DNA of 5,982 nucleotides from a bacterium. Its GTDB lineage: Bacteria; UBA9089; CG2-30-40-21. Positions 1 through 5,912 of the stretch are shown here, in pieces; position 1 is the first letter of the stretch; the number at the start of each line of letters is the position of its first letter. The notes beneath the pieces were generated by a model. It was not told where the DNA came from. It was given only the letters and a program-made list of their open reading frames with translations, and did not search any database. The DNA lies in the NCBI GenBank assembly GCA_030018795.1, contig JASEHA010000153.1, positions 1 through 5,982 of the forward strand. The letters run 5' to 3'. The position numbers were made by a program, and so were the translations under genes.

Positions 1-6
1 AAATAG

Positions 7-69
7 AGTCAAGCAGTGCTTAAGAGTGTAGATATGGCGGGAGAGGCTATGCAACTCTCACCGATTTAA
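7..69 (+). other. Possible remnant of the 3' end of an upstream gene
   Basis: This 20-codon open stretch reads SQAVLKSVDMAGEAMQLSPI and then TAA. It looks protein-like, and a VLK..D...EAMQL pattern loosely recalls the C-terminal half of short YjfB-type putative motility proteins. An in-frame TAG at 4-6 comes just before it and it has no good start codon. It is therefore either a decayed or frameshifted gene end, or chance. The other two plus frames also close early, at 21-23 and 29-31. The resemblance is from memory and weak. Confidence 0.13.
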
Positions 70-93
70 CAATCGATACCCCCTAAAAATTTC

Positions 94-121
94 TTGACTT
101 TTGCCTTATTTAGTATATACT
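94..121 (+). promoter_or_regulatory. Sigma70-like promoter of the Ca2+-ATPase gene
   Basis: TTGACT at 94-99 matches the -35 consensus at 5 of 6 positions. TATACT at 116-121 matches the -10 consensus at 5 of 6, with a 16-bp spacer. The predicted transcript start is near 127-129, giving a leader of about 35 nt before the ATG at 162. The surroundings are AT-rich. It is the only convincing promoter in the window and is correctly placed for the ATPase gene. Confidence 0.7.
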
Positions 122-125
122 TTAG

Positions 126-146
126 TTATTAGTTAACAGCTAATAA
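126..146 (+). repeat. Inverted repeat at the predicted transcript start
   Basis: TTATTAG (126-132) and CTAATAA (140-146) are perfect 7-bp inverted arms around the spacer TTAACAG. In RNA a G125-U147 wobble would add one pair. The element begins about where transcription should start and ends two bases before the GGAGG. It could be a repressor operator or a 5'-terminal mRNA stem-loop next to the ribosome-binding site. A tandem 7-mer TTAGTTA (122-128, 129-135) overlaps it. The arms are AT-rich, so chance or low stability is possible. Confidence 0.45.
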
Positions 147-147
147 T

Positions 148-152
148 GGAGG
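148..152 (+). promoter_or_regulatory. Ribosome-binding site of the Ca2+-ATPase gene
   Basis: GGAGG lies 9 nt before the ATG at 162 and supports that start. The surrounding TGGAGGTATT (147-156) recurs exactly at 3081-3090 before the second gene. Confidence 0.85.
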
Positions 153-161
153 TATTATTTA

Positions 162-2924
162 ATGAATTGGTACACAAAATCTATTGACGAAACATTGCAG
201 GATTTACAAACAGACAAGGGAAAGGGGCTTTCAAGGGCAGAGGCAGCAGAAAGGCTGCTGAAGACAGGACCAAATCAATTAATCCAGGAAAAACAATTAA
301 GCCCATGGGTGTTATTTTTTCATCAGTTTACAGATTTTATGATACTGGTACTTATTGGAGCATGTATTGTTTCCGCACTGCTTGGAGAATGGATGGATGC
401 TGTAGCCATATTATCGGTTGTTCTATTTAATGGTATTATGGGGTTTGTTCAAGAATTTAAGGCAGAGAAGGCACTTTCAGCCCTGAAAAAACTGACTGCA
501 CCCACAGCATCGATACTGCGAGATGGAGAAATCTCTATCCTACCATCCTCATCTATTGTCCCTGGCGATATTATTGTTCTTGAAGCAGGGGCAATAGTCC
601 CAGCTGACCTGCGATTGATTGAATCTCAACGGCTGACCATTGAAGAGGCATCGCTTACCGGCGAGTCTGTTCCTGTTTCAAAGAATGCGGCTATTAACTA
701 TGAAAAGGATATCTCTCTTGGCGACCAGAAGAATATGGCTTTTATGAGCACTGTTGTTACCTCTGGCAAGGGTCTTGGGGTAGCAGTTAATACTGGAATG
801 TTGACTGAGCTTGGCAAAATAGCCCATATGGTTCAATCGGTTGAAAAAGAAACAACCCCCCTTCAAAAGCGGTTAGAGCGGTTTGGCAAGGGTATGGTTT
901 ATGCTTGTTTTGCTATTTGTATCACTATCTTTGTCATGGGTATTATGCGGCAGGAGAGCTTTATAGAGATGTTCCTTACCGCTATTTCATTGGCTGTGGC
1001 TGCCATTCCTGAAGGGCTGCCTATTGTGGTCACCATTACCCTGGCTCTGGGTGTGCAGCAAATGGTTAAAAGGCATGCCTTAATCAGAAGGTTGCCCTCA
1101 GTGGAAACATTGGGTTGTGTTCAGGTTATCTGCTCGGATAAAACAGGGACATTAACCCAAAATGAAATGACAGTAACTCGAATAGCTACTATTGATAAAT
1201 GTGTTGAGGTTGCCGGGGTTGGGTATGCACCTGAGGGACAATTTTATCAGGAAACAGTTAGTATCAATCCTGATGAGGATAATACCTTGATGCTGTTACT
1301 AAAAACAGGTGTTTTGTGTAATAATGCCCGCCTTTATAAGAATGATGAAGGCTGGAGGATGGTCGGTGATCCCACAGAAGGGGCATTGATTGTTGTTGCC
1401 AGAAAAGCAGGGATATTACAGGAACAATTGTTGAATGAGTATAGATTGATAGAAGAATTCCCCTTTGATTCAGAAAGGAAGATGATGACGGTTGTCTGCC
1501 AGGATAAAAAGAACGAAGAGGATAAAGAGGACAAAGAGGACAAAAAAATCAGCTTTACCAAGGGTGCTCCTGATATGCTGCTTGGTTTGTGTAAATATAT
1601 CCATACCAGCGAGGGAGTAAGGAAATTAACCAGGCAGGATAGGGACAGTATCCTTAAAACAAATGAGATATTTGCCTCTCAGGCGTTGCGGGTGTTGGGG
1701 TTTGGTTATAGAGAGGACAGAAAGGGCTTACGCGGAGACACAGAGAACGCGAGGGGCGAGAGAGGAGAGAGAGAGGGGTTGGGTATTGATGTCGAGGCAG
1801 AGATGACCTTTGTTGGGATAGCAGGGATGATTGACCCCCCAAGGGAAGAGGTAAAGCAGGCCATTCATGAGTGCAAGACAGCCGGGATAAGAACCGTGAT
1901 GATTACTGGCGATCATAAGATTACGGCTATAGCCATTGCTAAAGAGTTGAATGCGTTTGACGAGACAAGGGATGTTGCCTTATCTGGCAATGAGCTTGAT
2001 GCCTTAAGTGATGAAGAATTCAGAAAGATAGTGGATGATGTCAGGGTTTATGCACGAGTATCGCCAGCCAATAAGTTAAGGGTGGTAACAGAGTTAAAGG
2101 CTCATGGCTATACTGTGGCCATGACTGGTGATGGGGTAAATGATGCCCCGGCTGTAAAAGAGGCAGATATAGGCATTGCCATGGGTATTACTGGTACAGA
2201 TGTTACCAAGGATGTCTCTTCCATGGTCCTGTCAGACGATAACTTTGCCTCTATTGTCGCTGCGGTTAGGGAAGGAAGGAGGATCTATGCTAATATCAAG
2301 AAAGCCATACATTTTCTACTTTCCTGCAATGTAGGAGAGGTAATTGCCATATTTGCGGCAATGTTAATTGGTATGCCTCTGCCACTTTTGCCGCTTCAGA
2401 TATTATGGATGAATCTGGTAACAGATGGCTTCCCAGCACTGGCTCTTGCGGTTGAAAAGGAAGAGAAAGGGATTATGAAGCAGAAACCACGGTCACCAGA
2501 GGAGAACATTGTCCCCAAGCCGCTGGCGATTATGATAGTTATTGAGGGTATATTTATGGGTATATGTACCCTGACAGCTTATATGATGTATTCTCATAAT
2601 ACACCTGAAGAGCTAATAAAAGCAAGAACCGTGGCTTTTACTGTTCTGGTTTTCTGTCAGAAGATTCATCTCTTCAACTGTAGAAGCATGACCATTTCAG
2701 CCTTTAAGATAGGCTTGTTTACCAACTGGTGGCTGGTATTGTCTGTGCTGTTTATCCTATTCACGCAGGTGGCTATTGTCCATATCCCCTGCCTGCAGCT
2801 TATCTTCAAGACATCGCCCCTTAACCTGTATGACTGGGGGATAGTTATGGGATTGTCTATCCTGCCGTTGGTGGGGATGGAGATGTATAAGATGGTGAGA
2901 AAGCGGTTAGCAGAGATCCGTTAG
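162..2924 (+). CDS. P2-type (PacL/SERCA/PMR1-like) Ca2+-transporting ATPase
   Basis: This inner-membrane pump should use ATP to export Ca2+ (possibly Mn2+) from the cytoplasm. It is 920 residues, normal for bacterial P2A pumps. The cation-ATPase N-terminal domain (about 1-50) is followed by M1-M2 (about 57-97). The actuator domain has TGES at 166-169, and M4 has PEGLP at 283-287. The phosphorylated Asp is D326 in DKTGT. KGAPD (467-471) is in the nucleotide domain, with TGD at 582-584 and TGDGVNDAP at 655-663 (Mg2+-site Asp657 and Asp661). Aligned by eye to SERCA, the Ca2+ ligands E309, N768, E771, N796, T799 and D800 correspond to E284, N723, E726, N751, T754 and D755. The E908 position in M8 appears to be Gln833, followed by Lys834. 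M7-M10 fill about 787-910. Two low-complexity inserts (453-461 and about 521-541) lie on either side of KGAPD. Exact ion specificity is inferred. Confidence 0.93.
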   Translation: MNWYTKSIDETLQDLQTDKGKGLSRAEAAERLLKTGPNQLIQEKQLSPWVLFFHQFTDFMILVLIGACIVSALLGEWMDAVAILSVVLFNGIMGFVQEFKAEKALSALKKLTAPTASILRDGEISILPSSSIVPGDIIVLEAGAIVPADLRLIESQRLTIEEASLTGESVPVSKNAAINYEKDISLGDQKNMAFMSTVVTSGKGLGVAVNTGMLTELGKIAHMVQSVEKETTPLQKRLERFGKGMVYACFAICITIFVMGIMRQESFIEMFLTAISLAVAAIPEGLPIVVTITLALGVQQMVKRHALIRRLPSVETLGCVQVICSDKTGTLTQNEMTVTRIATIDKCVEVAGVGYAPEGQFYQETVSINPDEDNTLMLLLKTGVLCNNARLYKNDEGWRMVGDPTEGALIVVARKAGILQEQLLNEYRLIEEFPFDSERKMMTVVCQDKKNEEDKEDKEDKKISFTKGAPDMLLGLCKYIHTSEGVRKLTRQDRDSILKTNEIFASQALRVLGFGYREDRKGLRGDTENARGERGEREGLGIDVEAEMTFVGIAGMIDPPREEVKQAIHECKTAGIRTVMITGDHKITAIAIAKELNAFDETRDVALSGNELDALSDEEFRKIVDDVRVYARVSPANKLRVVTELKAHGYTVAMTGDGVNDAPAVKEADIGIAMGITGTDVTKDVSSMVLSDDNFASIVAAVREGRRIYANIKKAIHFLLSCNVGEVIAIFAAMLIGMPLPLLPLQILWMNLVTDGFPALALAVEKEEKGIMKQKPRSPEENIVPKPLAIMIVIEGIFMGICTLTAYMMYSHNTPEELIKARTVAFTVLVFCQKIHLFNCRSMTISAFKIGLFTNWWLVLSVLFILFTQVAIVHIPCLQLIFKTSPLNLYDWGIVMGLSILPLVGMEMYKMVRKRLAEIR
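1518..1544 (+). repeat. Three tandem 9-bp units coding for EDK x3
   Basis: GAGGATAAA is followed by two copies of GAGGACAAA, encoding EDKEDKEDK (residues 453-461 of the ATPase). The repeat sits in the nucleotide-binding domain shortly before KGAPD, where a surface loop is expected. The unit length keeps the frame, so copy number could vary without breaking the gene. Further Lys/Asp/Glu residues around it make the whole loop highly charged. Confidence 0.85.
1719..1784 (+). repeat. Purine-rich, repeat-like in-frame insertion in the ATPase gene
   Basis: Residues about 520-541 are an Arg/Gly/Glu-rich stretch between ALRVLGFGYRE and the conserved block MTFVGIAGMIDPPR. In related pumps these are separated by only a short acidic linker. 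The DNA from 1730 reads ACGCGGAGACACAGAGAACG and then GA-rich sequence to about 1778. It resembles the GGAGACAC/AGAGAACG dispersed repeats found between genes in many environmental bacteria (recollection, not searched). It is probably an in-frame insertion or slippage expansion tolerated in a surface loop. Confidence 0.55.
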
Positions 2925-2951
2925 TTATTACTCGATGTTCAAGTTATTACT
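2923..2951 (+). repeat. Two direct copies of AGTTATTACT
   Basis: AGTTATTACT occurs at 2923-2932, overlapping the ATPase stop codon, and again at 2942-2951, a period of 19 nt. The second copy runs directly into the heptamer repeat cluster. The copies may mark the edge of a duplication or insertion event. No promoter or terminator function is evident. Confidence 0.55.
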
Positions 2952-2976
2952 GGTGACCAAGACAAGGGCACCAGAA

Positions 2977-3022
2977 CACCAGTGCACCAGTCACCAGATG
3001 CCTGATGACTGGTGCACTGGTG
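2977..3022 (+). repeat. 17-bp perfect inverted repeat (strong intercistronic hairpin)
   Basis: CACCAGTGCACCAGTCA (2977-2993) is the exact reverse complement of TGACTGGTGCACTGGTG (3006-3022), with a 12-nt loop. In RNA this would be a long, GC-balanced stem between the two cistrons. No T-tract follows, so it is not a standard intrinsic terminator. It could protect the 3' end of the ATPase message or limit read-through, as REP-type elements do. The same DNA could also extrude as a cruciform. Confidence 0.85.
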
Positions 3023-3067
3023 ACTGGTGACCGGTGCTCTGATGCCTGATGACCGGTGCACAGGTGA
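2997..3067 (+). repeat. Imperfect 27-nt direct repeat with 44-nt period
   Basis: The segments at 2997-3023 and 3041-3067 match at 25 of 27 positions. Each begins GATGCCTGATGAC and ends GGTGA. The two mismatches turn ACTGGTG into ACCGGTG and the second heptamer into ACAGGTG. The 17 nt between the copies is itself made of the heptamer family. This points to local duplication followed by drift. Confidence 0.8.
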
Positions 3068-3081
3068 ACGGCTTCCCCATT

Positions 3082-3086
3082 GGAGG
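3082..3086 (+). promoter_or_regulatory. Ribosome-binding site that fixes the GTG start of the second gene
   Basis: GGAGG at 3082-3086 lies 11 nt before GTG at 3098. The reading frame extends up to a TTG at 3080-3082, but that codon overlaps the ribosome-binding site and has none of its own. It would also add MEVFSK ahead of a clean signal peptide. The GTG start is preferred. Confidence 0.8.
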
Positions 3087-3097
3087 TATTCTCTAAA

Positions 3098-3157
3098 GTG
3101 AGATATTCTATTGCACTATTGTCTATTATCATGCTGCTTGCCTCATCTGCATCTGCC
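3098..3157 (+). other. Sec signal peptide of the protease-barrel protein
   Basis: The 20 residues starting at GTG are MRYSIALLSIIMLLASSASA. Arg2 gives a short positive n-region, residues 5-15 are hydrophobic, and AxA (18-20) is a standard signal peptidase I site before Gln21. No Cys follows the site, so this is not a lipoprotein signal. Confidence 0.88.
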
Positions 3158-5893
3158 CAGGATGGGTTTGGAAAGAATAAGGTCAGATATAATAAGGTTG
3201 ACTGGAAGGTGTTAAAAACAGAGCATTTTGAGGTATATCATGACCAGAAAACAGAAAACCTGGCCAGGGTTGCTGCATCCATGGCTGAAGAGGCTTATGC
3301 GTCTATCAGTCAGAGCCTGCAGCATCAGGTTTCAAATCCAATCCCATTTATTGTCTTCAAATCTCATTATGACTTTCAGCAGACAAATATTATTACTGAA
3401 TTGATTGATCCAGGTGTAGGTGGATTTGCTGAAATCATAAAGTTTCGCATGGTCATCCCCTTTACAGGCAGCTACTTGCAGTTTAAAAAGGTTATTACCC
3501 ATGAGCTTACCCATGTCTTTACCTATGATGTTCTTTACCCTGATGGGTTGGAGTCCATGCTTTCTGTCTCTGCTGTCCCACCCATGTGGTTTATGGAGGG
3601 ACTGGCTGAATATGAAACAGGGATATTTGATCCAATGGGACACATGATGCTGGTAGATGCGGTTGTGGAAAATTGCCTTATTCCTCTGGAATATTTGACA
3701 GATTTCAGGATGACGAGTAATGTATTTCTGGCTTATCAGGAAAGCCACTCTTTATTGCGATATATTGCTCAAACCTATGGGGATAAAAAGGTAGCTGTGC
3801 TTTTAAGAAAATTCAAAAAAAGCATAGGATTAGAGGAAACCATCAAACAAACCCTGGGTGTGGACATTAATACATTAGAAACAGGATGGATAAAAGCACT
3901 CAGACAGGTGTACTATCCAAAGGTAGCCATAAGAAAGATTGCTGATGATGATAGCCAGCAGATTTTTAATCAGAATATAATCTCCTCTGCTCCGGCATTT
4001 TCACCTGGTGGAGACCTTGCAGCAGTTACTGTGATTAAAGATGGTGTTCCTTGCCTTGCCCTGATGAAACCCGTAGATGGAACAGTGGTTAAATATATTA
4101 CCAACGGAATGCGGGGGATAAGGTTTGATGGACTAAGTTTTGAAACAGTACCTGCCTACGCAAGGGATGGTTCAAGGATTGCCTTTATTGCTAAGTGTAA
4201 AAATAAGGATGTTATCTTTCTCTGGGATGTATTTGAGGATAGACTATTAAAAACAATGGACATTAATCTGGATAATATCTCCTCTTTGTGTTTTGCTCAA
4301 GACAGGGATACCATCATTCTCTGCGGTCTTAAAGATGGGAAAAGTAATATCTATAGATTTGATGTTGCCACAGAAGGGTTGGAGCAGGTTACCCATGTGG
4401 GAATGGACAGACAGCCTGCCTTCTCTCCGGTTAAGAATGAGATAGCATTTATTCGTGAACATGGGACAACAACAGAGCTTTTTGTAATGGATATGAATAC
4501 CTTTGAGGCTAAAAAACTTCCCCTTCCCTGTCTGCCAAAGATAGATCCGTTCTGGTCGCCTGATGGGAATATTGTTTATTGCTCATGTCTGGTTGATGAG
4601 GTGTATAATATCTGGGCTGTAAGCCTTCAATCGGATTCATATAAAATAACTCAGGTGACAGACTATTTTGGCGGGGCATTTAATGGAGGTTACCTTAACG
4701 ACAAGCTTAGTTTTATGTCCTATACAAAAGGGGGAAATGCTGTTTATTTTCATGAGAAGCCATTAAGTGTAGTTTGGATGCAGCCAACAGAAGATAGTGG
4801 AGACACCCATTCCCTTGAGACAGAGCGGACAAAAAGGGCAGGAAATGATATAATCCCATATAAAACAAGGATTACCTTTGATTGGAGAAAGATGGATATG
4901 CTTTACAGCACGGTTGATGGGTTTGCAGGAGTAGGGGAGCTTGCCATGAGTGATATCCTTGGCAATCATCGATTCATCTGGAGAGGGGATGTTTCGTCCT
5001 CTCTTGAGGGTGATGCCAACTTTGTTCTTGCATATCTTTACCTTGGCAAACGGGCTTCATATGAAGTAGATATATTTGATTGGTCTAATTCCTATCGATT
5101 TATGAATAAAGAATTTAAGGAAAAGAGGTATGGTATATCAGGAAATGTTTCCTATCCACTGGATATATTCCGTCGTGTAGAGTTTGGGCTTACATCCAGA
5201 AGGGTTGCAACTAACTATATCCTGCCCAAACCATCAAGAGAGCAGGAGGATGTAAACCTTGTTTCTGCTGACATTATTCATGATACAACCATCTGGTCAT
5301 GGGATGGTCCTGTTGGTGGTTCAAGGGCAAGGGTAGGGGTTAGTGATACAATAAAACTCTCGGATAATGACCTTGATTTTACTAATCTTGAGATAGATTT
5401 GCGAAAGTATATCAAGTCTGGCAGCAGATCTGCTCTGGCGTTTCAGCTTAATGGCAAGACCTCAGTTGGCCGTAATCGAACCCAATCTATCCTTGATAAT
5501 GGGGGAATGATCATGGTAAATGAGAATGGAAGGATAAAACGATATGATGTTTATGAATTTAGAGGAGGAACAGGCTTGAGGGGTAAGGCATTTGCCAGGG
5601 GTTCACTTGAGCTTCGTTTTCCATTGATTGATGTCATCCAATTTGCCCTGCCAGTATCTATCAAAGGCATCCGATCATTGGTGTTTTTTGATGCTGGTGC
5701 TGTGTGGAATGATGGACAGCCCCCTACATACCGCAAGATTAATGCTGTGAACCCAATAAGGGGGGCATTTGGCTGGGGGATAAGGGCAAATCTATGGATT
5801 TTGCCCATAAGGATAGATTATGCCTGGGCCACAGATTTTGTAAACCCTGTCACAGGGTCAGTAAGACATTTTAGTCTTGGGTATGATTTTTAG
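3098..5893 (+). CDS. Secreted MA-type metalloprotease / TolB-like propeller / Omp85-type barrel fusion
   Basis: This 931-residue envelope protein combines three parts. A signal peptide (1-20, cleavage ASA|QD) precedes a peptidase-MA-like domain (about 25-285). That domain carries the gluzincin zinc motif HELTH (135-139) and EGLAEYE (167-173), with E136 the likely catalytic base and E167 the likely third ligand. Next come TolB/PD40-type propeller blades with F/Y/W-(S/A)-x-D/G signatures starting near 301, 354, 399, 442 and 486. From about 588 to 931 the sequence looks like an Omp85/surface-antigen barrel. It opens YKTRITFDW, has an LRG motif (827-829) within GGTGLRGKAF, then FFDAGAVWN, and ends LGYDF with terminal Phe. 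No POTRA repeat is recognisable before the barrel. The protein should be exported by Sec and inserted by BAM. The substrate is unknown, and whether the protease faces the periplasm or the surface cannot be read from sequence. Confidence 0.85.
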   Translation: MRYSIALLSIIMLLASSASAQDGFGKNKVRYNKVDWKVLKTEHFEVYHDQKTENLARVAASMAEEAYASISQSLQHQVSNPIPFIVFKSHYDFQQTNIITELIDPGVGGFAEIIKFRMVIPFTGSYLQFKKVITHELTHVFTYDVLYPDGLESMLSVSAVPPMWFMEGLAEYETGIFDPMGHMMLVDAVVENCLIPLEYLTDFRMTSNVFLAYQESHSLLRYIAQTYGDKKVAVLLRKFKKSIGLEETIKQTLGVDINTLETGWIKALRQVYYPKVAIRKIADDDSQQIFNQNIISSAPAFSPGGDLAAVTVIKDGVPCLALMKPVDGTVVKYITNGMRGIRFDGLSFETVPAYARDGSRIAFIAKCKNKDVIFLWDVFEDRLLKTMDINLDNISSLCFAQDRDTIILCGLKDGKSNIYRFDVATEGLEQVTHVGMDRQPAFSPVKNEIAFIREHGTTTELFVMDMNTFEAKKLPLPCLPKIDPFWSPDGNIVYCSCLVDEVYNIWAVSLQSDSYKITQVTDYFGGAFNGGYLNDKLSFMSYTKGGNAVYFHEKPLSVVWMQPTEDSGDTHSLETERTKRAGNDIIPYKTRITFDWRKMDMLYSTVDGFAGVGELAMSDILGNHRFIWRGDVSSSLEGDANFVLAYLYLGKRASYEVDIFDWSNSYRFMNKEFKEKRYGISGNVSYPLDIFRRVEFGLTSRRVATNYILPKPSREQEDVNLVSADIIHDTTIWSWDGPVGGSRARVGVSDTIKLSDNDLDFTNLEIDLRKYIKSGSRSALAFQLNGKTSVGRNRTQSILDNGGMIMVNENGRIKRYDVYEFRGGTGLRGKAFARGSLELRFPLIDVIQFALPVSIKGIRSLVFFDAGAVWNDGQPPTYRKINAVNPIRGAFGWGIRANLWILPIRIDYAWATDFVNPVTGSVRHFSLGYDF

Positions 5894-5912
5894 TAACCGT
5901 TCACATGGTTAC
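5893..5912 (+). repeat. Short hairpin at the stop codon of the second gene
   Basis: GTAACC (5893-5898) and GGTTAC (5907-5912) are 6-bp inverted arms around an 8-nt loop, beginning at the last base of the TAG stop. No T-run follows, so it is at best a weak 3'-end structure and not a convincing terminator. Confidence 0.35.

Larger units (their letters stand above)
2949..3067. repeat. Intercistronic cluster of ACTGGTG/CACCAGT heptamers
   Basis: The spacer is largely built from one 7-mer and variants in both orientations. CACCAGA, CACCAGT, CACCAGT and CACCAG occur between 2969 and 2997. ACTGGTG occurs at 2949, 3008, 3016 and 3023, ACCGGTG at 3030 and 3052, and ACAGGTG at 3060. Single bases or the 11-mer GATGCCTGATG (2997-3007, 3041-3051) separate them. 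It is compact, non-coding in all readings examined, and ends about 15 nt before the ribosome-binding site of the next gene. It may be a dispersed repeat family member, a protein-binding array or an mRNA structure. Confidence 0.8.

Noticed and set aside
62..75. CGATT-TAAC-AATCG hairpin as a terminator of an upstream gene
   Set aside because: The stem is only 5 bp and AT-rich, with no T-tract following.
1654..1916. Two minus-strand open frames over the ATPase insert
   Set aside because: Their Ser/Leu/Pro-rich sequence is what the antisense of a purine-rich stretch gives, and they lie opposite conserved ATPase coding sequence.
2977..3022. Intrinsic terminator for the ATPase gene
   Set aside because: The stem is strong but no T-run follows it, so it does not meet the usual criteria.
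2997..3067. Possible mini CRISPR (27-nt repeat, 17-nt gap)
   Set aside because: There are only two imperfect copies, the gap is made of the same heptamer instead of unique sequence, and no cas gene is present.
2947..3132. Minus-strand open frame across the repeat spacer
   Set aside because: Its sequence is a translation of the heptamer repeats (recurrent HQ/TGH/APV words) and runs into the start of the protease gene, so it is not a plausible protein.
3332..3748. 138-residue minus-strand open frame inside the protease gene
   Set aside because: It lies wholly antisense to the conserved peptidase domain, has no recognisable domain and no supported start, so it is a shadow of the real gene.
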